DNA from: an uncultured SAR86 cluster bacterium
Lineage (GTDB): Bacteria > Pseudomonadota > Gammaproteobacteria > Magnimaribacterales > D2472
Direction: 5' to 3'
Assembly: GCA_902560315.1 (NCBI GenBank)
Contig: CACELG010000006.1
Coordinates: 1 to 56,587, forward strand
DNA: 56,587 bases
Made by a program: the position numbers and the translations under genes. Position 1 is the stretch's first letter, and the number at the start of each line of letters is the position of its first letter. The notes beneath the pieces were generated by a model. It saw only the letters and a program-made list of their open reading frames with translations, was not told where the DNA came from and searched no databases. Positions 38,459 through 48,093 of this stretch are shown piece by piece.

Positions 38459-40297
38459 ATGAGTAAAGCACAATCATTATGGTCTAAGGCTGATAATTTC
38501 TTATCGTTATCAAGAAAAATATTAGTTAACTTAATTACAGCTATAGTATTAATTGTTCTTACGTTTTCAATTATTGGTGGGATTGGTTCTATATTTACAC
38601 AAGAGGAAAGCATATCTACTAAAGACAAAATTTTATGGTTCAAACCAATTGGTGTTGTTGTTGATAAATCTTCAAGTTCTTCAACATCATTAGATTCTCT
38701 TATTCTTGGTTCGGTAGACGTTCAACAACATGAGCTTGATGATTTGATTGAAGTTTTAAGTAATGCTGCTATTGATGATGAGCTAGCTGCAGTCTATGTA
38801 AATGTTTCTGAACTTGGAATGTATTATGCTTCTGCTTTTGAGATCGCAAATGCAGTAAAAAATATAAAAGATAGTGGGAAAAGAGTAATAGCTTATGGTC
38901 AAAATTATGGAAATAATGCTTATTTAATTAGTTCGCAAGCAAATGAAATAATTCTAAATAAATATGGTCAAATATCATCTTTTGGATTTTCTAGAAAAAG
39001 AGAATATGTTAAAGATTTTTATGAAAATATAAAACTTAATCAACATGTTTTTATAGCAGGAGAATGGAAAACAGCTCCTGAACCATTTACAAGAAATGAT
39101 ATGTCTGAAGAAGATAAAAATGCATGGAACGATTTTGCTGAACCATTATGGAACAAAATGACCACATATATTGAAAATGCAAGAGATCTCCCTAATGGCA
39201 CATTACAAGATTATGGTGATTCTTTTTGGCAATTAGCTTTAGAAGAACCTGAAGCTTCTCAGTCTGCACTTAAAAAAGGTCTTGTTGACAAAGTTTTTAC
39301 TGTCGAAGAATTGAGGCATTGGTTATTTGAAGAGTTTCCAAATCAAGATGATGATATAAATAAGTTACCTGATTCAATATCTATTTATGACTATTTATCT
39401 ACGATAGAGTCTGAAGAAAATAATTCAGAAAATAAAATAGCTGTTATACATGTTGAAGGAGCTATAACCATTGGCGAATCAACATATGGAATCGCTGGAT
39501 CAGATACTATTGTTAAAAATATAAGAAAGGCTATAAAAGATAAGTCTGTGAAGGCGCTCGTATTACGTGTAAACAGTCCTGGAGGAGGAGTTTATGCCAG
39601 CGAGCTAATCACAAATGCATTAAGTGAATTCAAAGAAACAGGCCGTCCTATAGTGAGCTCAATGGGAGACATTGCAGCCTCTGGTGGCGTTTGGGTTACT
39701 ACCCTATCTGACGAAATTTGGGCAAAAAATGAAACTCTCACTGGATCAATAGGAGTATATGCAACTCTTCCAACATTCGAAAACCTATATGATTGGATTG
39801 GAGTTCAAGTTGATGGTGTAAGCTCTACTAAAGCTGCTGAGTGGGATCCTAGAATGCCAATGCCAGAAAGTGTTACGAATGGGATTCAATCATCAGTTGA
39901 TGATATCTATGAAAAATTTGTAAATAAGGTTTCTGATAATAGAAGTATGAGATACGAAGAAGTTCATGCTGTTGCTAAGGGAAGAATATGGTCCGGAGAA
40001 AAGGCTATTAAATTAGGTTTAGTGGATAAAATAGGTGGTCTTGAAGATGCTTTAGATTCAGCATCAAAATTTGCAAATATTGAGGATTACAAAGTGATTA
40101 GATATTTTAAAGAGTTGGATCCACTAGAAGTTTTTATTGCAGAACTTATAGATAATTTAGATATGAATATAGATTTAGGGAAGAATTCTAAAAAAATATT
40201 AACTATATTAAATGATGGATATAAATTTATTGATAATAAGAAAGATGTGAATATGATTTCATATTGTTTTGAATGTGAGTATTTTTTACCTAAATAA
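38459..40297 (+). CDS. sppA: Signal peptide peptidase SppA, 67 kDa type
   Basis: SppA is a membrane-anchored periplasmic serine protease that clears cleaved signal peptides. The 612 residues form two tandem ClpP-like halves, as in E. coli SppA. One membrane helix lies at about 21-42. The Ser/Lys dyad is present: Lys204 (GEWKTAPEPF, first half) and Ser408 (GDIAASGGVWV, second half). TLTGSIGVYATLP and RVNSPGGGVYASE are further signatures. A ribosome site (GGAG) lies 8 bp before the start. It converges on hda with an 8-bp overlap. Confidence 0.96.
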   Translation: MSKAQSLWSKADNFLSLSRKILVNLITAIVLIVLTFSIIGGIGSIFTQEESISTKDKILWFKPIGVVVDKSSSSSTSLDSLILGSVDVQQHELDDLIEVLSNAAIDDELAAVYVNVSELGMYYASAFEIANAVKNIKDSGKRVIAYGQNYGNNAYLISSQANEIILNKYGQISSFGFSRKREYVKDFYENIKLNQHVFIAGEWKTAPEPFTRNDMSEEDKNAWNDFAEPLWNKMTTYIENARDLPNGTLQDYGDSFWQLALEEPEASQSALKKGLVDKVFTVEELRHWLFEEFPNQDDDINKLPDSISIYDYLSTIESEENNSENKIAVIHVEGAITIGESTYGIAGSDTIVKNIRKAIKDKSVKALVLRVNSPGGGVYASELITNALSEFKETGRPIVSSMGDIAASGGVWVTTLSDEIWAKNETLTGSIGVYATLPTFENLYDWIGVQVDGVSSTKAAEWDPRMPMPESVTNGIQSSVDDIYEKFVNKVSDNRSMRYEEVHAVAKGRIWSGEKAIKLGLVDKIGGLEDALDSASKFANIEDYKVIRYFKELDPLEVFIAELIDNLDMNIDLGKNSKKILTILNDGYKFIDNKKDVNMISYCFECEYFLPK

Positions 40298-40970
40298 CTT
40301 CTTTGATTAACGGAACAGTAATTTTTCTTTTAAGCTGCATTGAGGTTTTATCAAGTTTATTAATTATATTTATAAGGTCAGATATATTTCTTTTTGAATG
40401 AGTAACAAGATAATTAATCTCTTTTTCGCCAAGATTAATTGATCTTAAATTACAAATAAAATTTATAGCATCATTTAACTTATCTTTACTTACAGGGAAA
40501 AGCTCTACATGATCCATTTTTTTAATTCTAGAAATTAGGTCTTTTAAATCAAATTTAATCGATGAGGGGTTGAGAGCTGAAGAAAAAATTAATCTGCATT
40601 TTGAAATTAAACAATCATTGATGAGATTAAATATAGCAATCTCCCATTCTTTATCGGAGTTAATTAAATCAATATCATCTATACAAATTAAGTCTAAATT
40701 ATCTAATGAATCCATGAAGCTTATTCCATACTTCATAACTTCTGTAATTGGTACATATAAAGAAGATTTATTTTTTGAGGCATAGAAATTACAAACTGAC
40801 TGTAGCAAAAATGATTTTCCAGTTTTTTTTATGCCATACAAAAAAAGATCATCATCCCCTTCTAATAAATTTTTTTTTAATCCAAAATTTTTAGGGTCAA
40901 AATAAAAATCATCAGACGAAGCTATATTTCTCTTAATCCATGGGAAAGTAAGCTGTTTTGGTTTATTCAT
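40290..40970 (-). CDS. hda: DnaA regulatory inactivator Hda
   Basis: Hda promotes DnaA-ATP hydrolysis when bound to the DNA-loaded sliding clamp, preventing re-initiation of replication. The N-terminal clamp-binding motif QLTFPW (residues 6-11) is present. The AAA+ domain has Walker A GIKKTGKS (46-53) and Walker B CIDDIDLI, followed by EWEIAIFNLIND. Length is 226 residues. The gene order DUF2066, CDP-alcohol transferase, hda opposite purM is the usual gammaproteobacterial context. It overlaps the upstream gene by 8 bp. Confidence 0.92.
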   Translation of the reverse strand: MNKPKQLTFPWIKRNIASSDDFYFDPKNFGLKKNLLEGDDDLFLYGIKKTGKSFLLQSVCNFYASKNKSSLYVPITEVMKYGISFMDSLDNLDLICIDDIDLINSDKEWEIAIFNLINDCLISKCRLIFSSALNPSSIKFDLKDLISRIKKMDHVELFPVSKDKLNDAINFICNLRSINLGEKEINYLVTHSKRNISDLINIINKLDKTSMQLKRKITVPLIKEVI

Positions 40971-41514
40971 TATGGTAAGTTTTTAGATCAATTATCCAAT
41001 TATAAGCATAAACAATTAAGCTCAACACTGTGATTACTAGTATAAATATATCTAAAGTAAATAAAGCAAAATCCACATTAAAAATCTCTTTGAGAAAAAT
41101 AATTGCTATATAAATAATCTGCATTGTCGTAGTAAATTTTCCAAGAAAATTAGGTAATGGTGTGTCTGATTCAATTAATGTCATTTTAATAGCTGCGCCT
41201 AAGAGAATAGCTACGTCTCTACTAATAAAAATAATAAAAATATAAAATGGAATAAACTGGTTTAGCCACAATATAAATATTGTTCCAGATAAAAGCAATT
41301 TGTCTGCAATAGGATCTAACATCTTTCCAAGCGAAGTTTGCCAGCTCATCTTTCTTGCTAAGAAGCCATCTAAACCATCTGTGATAGAGGCAATGAGGAA
41401 AAAAATAATACTAATTTTAAAATTACCAAGATATATATTATTTAGTATTGGGTATATTAAGCCTATTCTAACTAGAGATAATAAATTGGGAATAAAAATA
41501 AAATACTTGCTCAT
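40963..41514 (-). CDS. CDP-alcohol phosphatidyltransferase (PgsA-like)
   Basis: This integral membrane enzyme of 183 residues transfers a phosphatidyl group from CDP-diacylglycerol to an alcohol. The complete motif D-x2-DG-x2-AR-x8-G-x3-D-x3-D is visible at Asp46, Asp49-Gly50, Ala53-Arg54, Gly63, Asp67 and Asp71. By length and motif context it may be phosphatidylglycerophosphate synthase, but the acceptor is not fixed by the motif. It overlaps DUF2066 by 4 bp and hda by 8 bp. Confidence 0.9.
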   Translation of the reverse strand: MSKYFIFIPNLLSLVRIGLIYPILNNIYLGNFKISIIFFLIASITDGLDGFLARKMSWQTSLGKMLDPIADKLLLSGTIFILWLNQFIPFYIFIIFISRDVAILLGAAIKMTLIESDTPLPNFLGKFTTTMQIIYIAIIFLKEIFNVDFALFTLDIFILVITVLSLIVYAYNWIIDLKTYHNE

Positions 41515-42545
41515 TTTTTATAGCTCAACTCTAAGCTTGATGACTCATCATAAATATTAATAATATCAAAAAAATTATTTTCAGAAACCTCTTCAATGAA
41601 AGAGTTGAGATTTCCATACACCTCCAATTGATAGTAAATAGTATCTAAATTAAATTTATTAATATTAATATCTTTAGCGCCAATAAGACTCTCAATCAAT
41701 TCTTTAGATTTTTGATAGTCTTGATATGTGCTTACATTTTTAATTGAAATATTAACTAAGCTTCTTTGGGTTGTATCTATTAGGCTATTATTTAGAAGTC
41801 TGTCTATCACATCATCGGTAAAATTAATAAATTTTTCCATAAAGATATTTGTAAAATTTTCATTATTAGAATTAAATTTAATATCCCCATTTGATGACCA
41901 TTCACTAATTCCTATTTTTGCTACATCAATAATAATAAGCTCGTCAAAAATATATTTATCATCAAAAAATTTTCTTGAATTGATAAGTTTTTTATAGTTT
42001 TTTAGTTCATTGATATCGAAAAGATCGAGCTCAGGTAGTTCGAGGAATACGGCTCTAGATAGAGTTGTTTCTTTTAAATAATTTTTTATTAGTAAATCGA
42101 TTTCTGATTTTGATTGTGACTGTGTCAAAAAATATGGTTTTGCTGATCCCGAATCTATATTTATAAGAAATAAAATAACAGGTCTAGAATTACCAATCAA
42201 AGGAATTGATAGTTCATTAAATTTTTCAACTAATAGATTTTTATCAAAGTTTACTTCTAAAAAGCTTTTGTTTTCAAAGTTTTTTATTGAGTAACTAATA
42301 ATAAAATCTTTTCTTAAATTCCCAGCATTTATTATTTTCCATACATTTGAAGGTGATTTTTTTCCACTAAGCCTATAAACCATTGTGTTAAAAGAGTTAT
42401 TTATTGATTTTTCAATTTCTGATGCGCTCTGAATTGGTTCATAAACCTGAAAAAGTTTATCAAACTCCTTTCCAAAGCATGTATTAGAAAAGATAATAAG
42501 GCAGAATATAGTATGTTTTATATATCTCACATTATTTAATATCAT
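41511..42545 (-). CDS. DUF2066 domain protein, exported
   Basis: This predicted periplasmic protein of about 344 residues belongs, by context and by the conserved N-terminal repeat region (LFQVYEPIQSASEIEKSI, YRLSGKKSP), to the DUF2066 family. I choose the ATG at 42545, which gives a signal peptide ending near TCFGKEF; the ATG at 42566 would overlap the purM start. The function is unknown. It forms a tight operon with the CDP-alcohol transferase and hda and is divergent from purM with 14 bp between starts. Confidence 0.75.
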   Translation of the reverse strand: MILNNVRYIKHTIFCLIIFSNTCFGKEFDKLFQVYEPIQSASEIEKSINNSFNTMVYRLSGKKSPSNVWKIINAGNLRKDFIISYSIKNFENKSFLEVNFDKNLLVEKFNELSIPLIGNSRPVILFLINIDSGSAKPYFLTQSQSKSEIDLLIKNYLKETTLSRAVFLELPELDLFDINELKNYKKLINSRKFFDDKYIFDELIIIDVAKIGISEWSSNGDIKFNSNNENFTNIFMEKFINFTDDVIDRLLNNSLIDTTQRSLVNISIKNVSTYQDYQKSKELIESLIGAKDININKFNLDTIYYQLEVYGNLNSFIEEVSENNFFDIINIYDESSSLELSYKK

Positions 42546-42559
42546 ATAAGGTATTCTAA

Positions 42560-43591
42560 ATGACAAAAGAAATTATAGAAAATGATCCATACAAATCAGC
42601 GGGTGTTGATATAGATGCTGGCAATGATTTAATAAATAAAATTAAAAAAGATGTTGCTGCCACTCAAAATAATAATGTTTTAGAAAACATTGGTGGTTTT
42701 GCAGGCATGTATAAACTAGATAATAATTTTAAGAACCCGGTACTAGTTGCATGTACTGATGGAGTTGGTACAAAAGTCTCACTTGCTCAAGAATACAACG
42801 ATTTATCAGGTATTGGACAAGATCTGGTTGCAATGTGTGTGAATGATCTAATTGTTTGTGGTGCTGAACCTCTTTTCTTTCTTGACTATTACGCCTCTTC
42901 TAAACTTAATGTGGACGAAGCGTCTTTAGTGATCAAAAGTATTGCTAAAGCGTGTTTAGATTCAGGTTGCTCTCTCTTAGGAGGAGAAACGGCTGAAATG
43001 CCAGGACACTATATTGATAATAATTTTGATTTAGCAGGATTTTCCGTTGGTTGTGTTGATGAGAAAAAAATATTAAATGATAAGAATGTTAAAGTTGGAA
43101 ATATTCTAATTGGTATTGAATCCAGTGGCCCACACTCTAATGGATTCTCATTGATTAGAAAAATTATTAACGATTCCCAGTCTCCAAAAACTCTAAAAGA
43201 GGATATGGTTAAACAAGTTCTTAAGCCAACTATTTTGTATCCAAACCTCATAATGAGTTTAATAAAAGATTTCAAAGTTAACTCTATTTCTCATATTACT
43301 GGAGGTGGCTTACTAGAAAACCTTCCTCGATCTATTCCAGATAATCTATCTATTGAAATAGATGAAGCCTCATGGGAAATACCAAAAATATTTCAATGGC
43401 TTAAAGAAGAAGGAAACCTATCAAATAATGAAATGTATAGAATTTTTAATTGTGGTATCGGAATGGCACTATTTGTTGAAAATGATGATTCATCAAAAAT
43501 AATGAATAAAATATTGCAGATGGGACATAAGTGCTTTCAGATTGGTGTGGTTTCTGAAAAAAAAGACAATGATTCAATAAAATTTTTCTAA
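42560..43591 (+). CDS. purM: Phosphoribosylformylglycinamidine cyclo-ligase (AIR synthase)
   Basis: PurM closes the imidazole ring to give aminoimidazole ribotide in purine synthesis. The 343 residues start with YKSAGVDIDAGNDLI, and show DGVGTKVSLA, GIGQDLVAMCVNDLIVCGAE and GGETAEMPGHY, all diagnostic. HITGGGLLENLPR and CGIGMALFVE lie in the C-terminal half. An AAGG ribosome site precedes it. purN follows after 4 bp. The 14-bp gap to DUF2066 leaves no room for separate divergent promoters and no room for a purine riboswitch. Confidence 0.98.
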   Translation: MTKEIIENDPYKSAGVDIDAGNDLINKIKKDVAATQNNNVLENIGGFAGMYKLDNNFKNPVLVACTDGVGTKVSLAQEYNDLSGIGQDLVAMCVNDLIVCGAEPLFFLDYYASSKLNVDEASLVIKSIAKACLDSGCSLLGGETAEMPGHYIDNNFDLAGFSVGCVDEKKILNDKNVKVGNILIGIESSGPHSNGFSLIRKIINDSQSPKTLKEDMVKQVLKPTILYPNLIMSLIKDFKVNSISHITGGGLLENLPRSIPDNLSIEIDEASWEIPKIFQWLKEEGNLSNNEMYRIFNCGIGMALFVENDDSSKIMNKILQMGHKCFQIGVVSEKKDNDSIKFF

Positions 43592-43595
43592 TAAA

Positions 43596-44246
43596 ATGAA
43601 AAAAATAGCTGTCTTGATATCTGGTAGTGGTTCTAATTTAGAGGCAATCGTAAAATCCTGTAACTCCAATCTAATTAATGGTGTGGTTGTAAGTGTTATA
43701 TCGAATAATCCTAATGCGTATGGATTAATTCGTGCTAATAATTTTAAGGTTAATACTAAGATTATTAATCATAATGAATTCGCTTCAAGAAATGAATTTG
43801 AAAAAGTATTAGGCGAATACTTAGATCAACTAAATGTTGATTTAATTGTATTGGCAGGTTTCATGAGAATACTTGGTAAAAAAATTATAAATAAATTTTC
43901 ATCTAAGATGATAAACCTACATCCATCACTATTACCTCTATACCCAGGTTTAAATACGCACGAAAAAGCTTTATTAAATAATGACAAAGAACATGGTATT
44001 TCAATACATTTTGTTTCAACTGAATTGGATGCTGGGCCTATGATTGCTCAAGGAATAATTAATATAGATAATGATGAAAAAATAGAGACATTAATTGATC
44101 GAATTCATAAAATAGAACATAAATTGCTACCTGAAATTATAAGTGAAATTTGTAAAGACAATATTTATATCGAACAAAATATAGTTAAATTTAAAAATAT
44201 TAATTTAAAAGGTAAAAATATTTATATTAAGAATTATGAAGTTTAA
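43596..44246 (+). CDS. purN: Phosphoribosylglycinamide formyltransferase
   Basis: PurN transfers a formyl group from 10-formyl-THF to glycinamide ribotide, the third step of purine synthesis; folD in this window makes its cofactor. The 216 residues have AVLISGSGSNLEAIV (phosphate binding), LAGFMRILG, and the catalytic block NLHPSLLPLYPGLNTHEKAL plus GISIHFVSTELDAGPMI. It follows purM by 4 bp and overlaps the DUF3108 gene by 11 bp. Confidence 0.97.
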   Translation: MKKIAVLISGSGSNLEAIVKSCNSNLINGVVVSVISNNPNAYGLIRANNFKVNTKIINHNEFASRNEFEKVLGEYLDQLNVDLIVLAGFMRILGKKIINKFSSKMINLHPSLLPLYPGLNTHEKALLNNDKEHGISIHFVSTELDAGPMIAQGIINIDNDEKIETLIDRIHKIEHKLLPEIISEICKDNIYIEQNIVKFKNINLKGKNIYIKNYEV

Positions 44247-44913
44247 GAAACTATTTTTATTATTATTACCTTTTAATTTTCTATTATCTGAAATACCAGC
44301 CTATAGTGCAAAATATAATTTTGAATCAGATGAAATTTCAATTACTGGAATAAGGGAATATAAAAAAAGTAGTAATGGTGATGAAATAAAATTTGAAGCA
44401 TCGAATTTGTTTGCTTCTTTATTTTTTTCTTCTAAATTTAAAATTAATAAAAATGTTGTCGTTCCAAATACCTATGATATTAAAATTAGGCCAAAATTTC
44501 TTAATAGAGATCAATCAATTAAATTTAACTATGAAGATAATATAATTAATTCCATAGGTATGAATATATGGGAGACATCTCTTAGTGAAAATAATATATT
44601 TGACCCATTGAATGTTCAGATAATGATAAGAAACTCAGTTAAAAATGGCCTTAAAGAATTTAATTTAAACATTATTGATATGGAAAATGGTGGCTACAAA
44701 ACATATAGTTTTAGGTTAGTAAAAAATGAAGAATGTGAATTTAGCAACAAAAAATATAACTGTTATGTTATTGAACGTACTCAAGAAAACAGTAAAAGAA
44801 AAGTTGTCTATTACTTAGCTGAAGGTTTAGAGTTTATGTTTCTAAAAATAATAGATTCTAGTCCTGAAAGAATAAATAAATTAGAGTTAAGGGAAATACT
44901 AAGTTTTGGGTAA
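44236..44913 (+). CDS. DUF3108 domain protein, exported
   Basis: This predicted exported protein of 225 residues has a signal peptide ([20 protein letters not shown]) and a beta-rich body with ATYNF-like opening ([17 protein letters not shown]) and a C-terminal part reading [22 protein letters not shown]3108 gene after purN is common in Gammaproteobacteria, which supports the call. The function is unknown. It converges on dcd with a 15-bp overlap. Confidence 0.7.
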   Translation: MKFKKLFLLLLPFNFLLSEIPAYSAKYNFESDEISITGIREYKKSSNGDEIKFEASNLFASLFFSSKFKINKNVVVPNTYDIKIRPKFLNRDQSIKFNYEDNIINSIGMNIWETSLSENNIFDPLNVQIMIRNSVKNGLKEFNLNIIDMENGGYKTYSFRLVKNEECEFSNKKYNCYVIERTQENSKRKVVYYLAEGLEFMFLKIIDSSPERINKLELREILSFG

Positions 44914-45468
44914 AGTTACGCCTGTTTGTCCTTGATATTTACCCCCACGATCCTTATAGCTTATTTCACATTCTTCGTCAGATTCAAAGAAAAGCATTTG
45001 CGCGACACCCTCGCCAGCGTATATTTTAGCTGGTAAATTTGTTGTATTTGAGAATTCTAGAGTTACATGACCCTCCCACTCTGGTTCAAGAGGTGTTACG
45101 TTCACAATAATGCCACACCTAGCATAAGTTGATTTACCTAAACATACAGTAAGAACATTTCTTGGAATTTTGAAATATTCAACCGTTCTGGCTAATGCAA
45201 AAGAATTTGGAGGGATTACGCATATATCAGAATCGATATCTACAAAACTTTTTTCATCAAAAGATTTAGGATCAACTACAGCTGAATGTATATTAGTGAA
45301 AACCTTAAACTCATTTGAACACCTTACGTCATATCCATAACTAGAAACACCATATGAAATTAATTTATTTCCATCATCATCAAGTCTTACTTGATTTTTA
45401 GAAAAAGGTTTTATCATGCCGTTTTTCTCAGACATTTCTTGTATCCATTTATCAGACTTAATCGACAT
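44899..45468 (-). CDS. dcd: dCTP deaminase
   Basis: Dcd deaminates dCTP to dUTP, the main route to thymidylate in Gram-negative bacteria. The 189 residues contain SYGYDVRC, the substrate loop [20 protein letters not shown] with the catalytic Glu, [13 protein letters not shown], and the C-terminal lid [18 protein letters not shown]. It overlaps recR by 11 bp, at the end of a minus-strand DNA metabolism run. Confidence 0.97.
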   Translation of the reverse strand: MSIKSDKWIQEMSEKNGMIKPFSKNQVRLDDDGNKLISYGVSSYGYDVRCSNEFKVFTNIHSAVVDPKSFDEKSFVDIDSDICVIPPNSFALARTVEYFKIPRNVLTVCLGKSTYARCGIIVNVTPLEPEWEGHVTLEFSNTTNLPAKIYAGEGVAQMLFFESDEECEISYKDRGGKYQGQTGVTLPKT

Positions 45469-46054
45469 TAATTTCTACACGTCCTTCTATTGCACGAGCA
45501 ATAGTTGTTCCATCAACATACTCTAACTCTCCTCCAATTGGAATTCCATAAGAAATTCTTGAAACCATAGCATTTTTTACATGATCTTTAATAAATATTG
45601 CTGTTGCATCGCCTTCTACAGTGCTGCTAGTCGCCAATATAACTTCTTTAATATCTTCACTATCAATAATTTTTAATAGGTCATCAATTCCTAAATCTTC
45701 TGGCCCAATATTATCGATTGGTGAAAGCCTACCAAGTAAAACAAAATATTTACCTCGAAAGCCACCCGTTGATTCGATCGCAAGGACATCTGAGGGACTT
45801 TCAACTACACATATACTTTTCGAATCTCTTGAAGTATCAGAACAAATATCGCATATAGGTTTTGACGTTAACATTCTACATCTTGAACATCTTTGAATAT
45901 TTTCAACAGCTTGATTAAGAGTATTAGCTAAGATGCTTGCTCCATCTTTATTTCTATCTAATAGATAAAGTGCCATTCTTTGAGCTGATTTTTTACCCAC
46001 ACCTGGAAGAATAGTTAAAGCATTTATAAGTTCTGTTACTAAATCTTGGTTCAT
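45458..46054 (-). CDS. recR: Recombination mediator protein RecR
   Basis: RecR works with RecO (and RecF) to load RecA at single-strand gaps. The 198 residues have a helix-hairpin-helix ([17 protein letters not shown]), a Cys4 zinc finger (Cys56, Cys59, Cys68, Cys71), a Toprim domain ([14 protein letters not shown]) and a Walker-like C-terminal region with [14 protein letters not shown]. It overlaps dnaX by 4 bp; the ybaB gene that usually sits between dnaX and recR is absent here. Confidence 0.97.
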   Translation of the reverse strand: MNQDLVTELINALTILPGVGKKSAQRMALYLLDRNKDGASILANTLNQAVENIQRCSRCRMLTSKPICDICSDTSRDSKSICVVESPSDVLAIESTGGFRGKYFVLLGRLSPIDNIGPEDLGIDDLLKIIDSEDIKEVILATSSTVEGDATAIFIKDHVKNAMVSRISYGIPIGGELEYVDGTTIARAIEGRVEINVD

Positions 46055-47631
46055 TTTATTGGTTTAATAGTATCAGCTTTTATTTTTCCATTAAATTTAT
46101 TAATGAAATTCTGAATTTCTTTATCTTCATTAATATCAGTTTCAGCAAATCCTTTTTCGATATTTTTATTATTTTGCTCCTCTTCAATTGGTGAATTTAT
46201 AACATCGCCAACTTCAATTTTTATACTTATACTCTCAGAGAATTTATCCTGTAAAATTGTTTTAAATTCTGAAATTATATTTTCAGGTACCTCATTCATT
46301 TCAGAGCTTGAACAAAGTATTAGCGAATTATCTCTATAGGAGTTCAGCGACATATTCCCAAAGTAATTTCTTGCAAAAGGACTCATCTCAAGTGAATTAA
46401 ATAAAGCTACCCATTCGTCATTATTATTTATTGAGAAACTTTTATTATTATCTTTAATGTCAGATTTTTGTACATCTAATTTGTTATTATCAACTTTTTT
46501 TAGAGTTTTTTTTTCTGAATTGTTTGTTTCATTTGAATTGCTGTCATTTGATAGCTTTTGAAGTGGATTAAAAGTTAACATTCTTAATAAGCATATTTCT
46601 AAGGCCTCTTTAGGACTAGGATGAACAGAGAATTTTGAAAAAGAATTCATAGCAATTTCATAAAGCAATTGATTAAATTCATTATCAATAAGGCTTGCTA
46701 AATGTTTTATTCTTTCGTCTTGTGAGTTATTTAAAACCTGCTCTAAAGAAATTTGATGAAGGATAGAAATAATATCTTTTAAAATAGAATCATATTCTGG
46801 AGATAATTCTTCTATTTTTGATAATAAGTCAAAGACAGATACTCCATCTCCATCAATTACAGAATTAATTAATCCTATTAATAATGAATCATCGATAGTT
46901 CCTAGTAATGCCTTAACTTGATCTTGTAACAGTTTTCCATTTCCATGTGCTATAGCCTGATCGAGTAAAGTTAGTCCATCTCTTACTGAGCCATTTGCTG
47001 AATTTGCAATCAAGGCAAGACTTTCATCGTCCGACTGAATTTTTTCATGTTTAAGTATTTTTTTAAAATGATTAAATAGTAATTCCTCATTAACTGTCTT
47101 TAAATTAAGTTGTAAGCATCTAGATTGGACGGTTTTTGGAATTTTCTCAGGATTAGTTGTTGCAAATATAAATACAACATGTGCGGGAGGCTCCTCAAGT
47201 GTTTTAAGAAGCGCATTAAAGCTTGCAGCCGAAAGCATATGAACTTCATCAATTAGATAAATTTTAAATCTTCCTTTAGCAGGTTTATATTCTACGGTTT
47301 CAATTAAATCTCTAATTTTATCAACTTGTGTATTTGAAGCTGCATCGATTTCTAAAAAATCTACACTTCTACCAGCTGAGATTTCCATAGTATTTGAGCA
47401 CTTATTACATGGGTTTGAAGTTGGTTTAGAGTCGCTATCGCAATTCAAACATTTTGCTAAAATTCTAGCGATCGTGGTTTTTCCTACTCCTCTTGTGCCC
47501 GAGAAAATATATGCTTGGTGAATTTTTTCTTGATCAATGCTATTTACCAAAGCTTTAACAACATGGTCCTGCCCAACAACTTCATCAAAATTAGTTGGTC
47601 TATATTTTCTTGCTAAAACCTCATAAGACAT
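46051..47631 (-). CDS. dnaX: DNA polymerase III subunits gamma/tau
   Basis: DnaX is the clamp-loader ATPase; the long tau form also links polymerases and helicase. The 526 residues include Walker A GTRGVGKT (45-52), zinc cysteines Cys61, Cys64, Cys75 and Cys78, Walker B IYLIDEVHMLS, sensor/arginine-finger block SRCLQLNL region and domain III to about residue 360. A linker rich in Ser, Asn and Lys follows, then the C-terminal tau-specific part. At codons 373-380 two A-runs form slippery sites (separate entry) that would produce a gamma form of about 380 residues. It overlaps recR by 4 bp and starts 9 bp after recX. Confidence 0.97.
   Translation of the reverse strand: MSYEVLARKYRPTNFDEVVGQDHVVKALVNSIDQEKIHQAYIFSGTRGVGKTTIARILAKCLNCDSDSKPTSNPCNKCSNTMEISAGRSVDFLEIDAASNTQVDKIRDLIETVEYKPAKGRFKIYLIDEVHMLSAASFNALLKTLEEPPAHVVFIFATTNPEKIPKTVQSRCLQLNLKTVNEELLFNHFKKILKHEKIQSDDESLALIANSANGSVRDGLTLLDQAIAHGNGKLLQDQVKALLGTIDDSLLIGLINSVIDGDGVSVFDLLSKIEELSPEYDSILKDIISILHQISLEQVLNNSQDERIKHLASLIDNEFNQLLYEIAMNSFSKFSVHPSPKEALEICLLRMLTFNPLQKLSNDSNSNETNNSEKKTLKKVDNNKLDVQKSDIKDNNKSFSINNNDEWVALFNSLEMSPFARNYFGNMSLNSYRDNSLILCSSSEMNEVPENIISEFKTILQDKFSESISIKIEVGDVINSPIEEEQNNKNIEKGFAETDINEDKEIQNFINKFNGKIKADTIKPIK
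46490..46515 (-). promoter_or_regulatory. Predicted dnaX frameshift/slippage site (gamma form)
   Basis: On the minus strand the codons GAA AAA AAA ACT CTA AAA AAA GTT contain an A9 run (46514-46506) and an A7 run (46501-46495). A -1 shift at either run reaches TGA at 46492-46490 within five codons; loss of one A from the A9 run reaches TAA even earlier. All yield proteins of about 376-380 residues that end just after domain III, as E. coli gamma (ribosomal -1 shift) and Thermus gamma (A9 transcriptional slippage) do. No downstream stem-loop was obvious. Confidence 0.6.
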
Positions 47632-47640
47632 AGCAAAAAA

Positions 47641-48093
47641 TCATACCATGTTATTGGTAAAAACTGATTCTATTTCTTTAAAACCAAATCCTCTATTTTG
47701 AAGAAAGCTTTTTTGTTTTAATATTTCTTTAGTATCAGAACTAGGTCCATCTTTAAATTTTTTCATGAAAGCCAGTTTGGCTGTCTTCTTCCAACCACCC
47801 TCTTCAGAAATTATGGTTTCTGTTACTGACTCATTTACGCCTTTAGATAATAATTCATAAGAAATTTTTTTTGGTCCAAATCCTTTTCTTTTTCTATTAG
47901 AAACATAAGCCTCGGCAAACCTTTCATTATTTACAAGATTATTTTCTTTAAGCTTAGTAAGAACAGAGTGTACGACTTCCTTATCATCAAAGCGTAAGAG
48001 AAGCTTCTCTTTAATTTCCTTTATTGAATGTTCCCTTCTTGAAAGAAGGTCTAGCGATTTATTATATATATTGTTGAATATGTCATCAGACAT
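47641..48093 (-). CDS. recX: Regulatory protein RecX
   Basis: RecX caps and inhibits RecA filaments. The 150 residues are built from three-helix repeats: LDLLSRREHSIKEIKEKLL, the conserved NNERFAEAYVSNRKRKGFGP and the C-terminal FLQNRGFGFKEIESVF. recA is not adjacent, unlike in many relatives. The gene shares one base with the stop of the preceding lipoprotein gene and runs into dnaX after 9 bp. Confidence 0.93.
   Translation of the reverse strand: MSDDIFNNIYNKSLDLLSRREHSIKEIKEKLLLRFDDKEVVHSVLTKLKENNLVNNERFAEAYVSNRKRKGFGPKKISYELLSKGVNESVTETIISEEGGWKKTAKLAFMKKFKDGPSSDTKEILKQKSFLQNRGFGFKEIESVFTNNMV

Noticed and set aside
42545-42560. Purine riboswitch or PurR-type operator before purM
   Set aside because: Only 14 bp separate purM from the divergent DUF2066 gene, too short for either, unless it lies within coding sequence.
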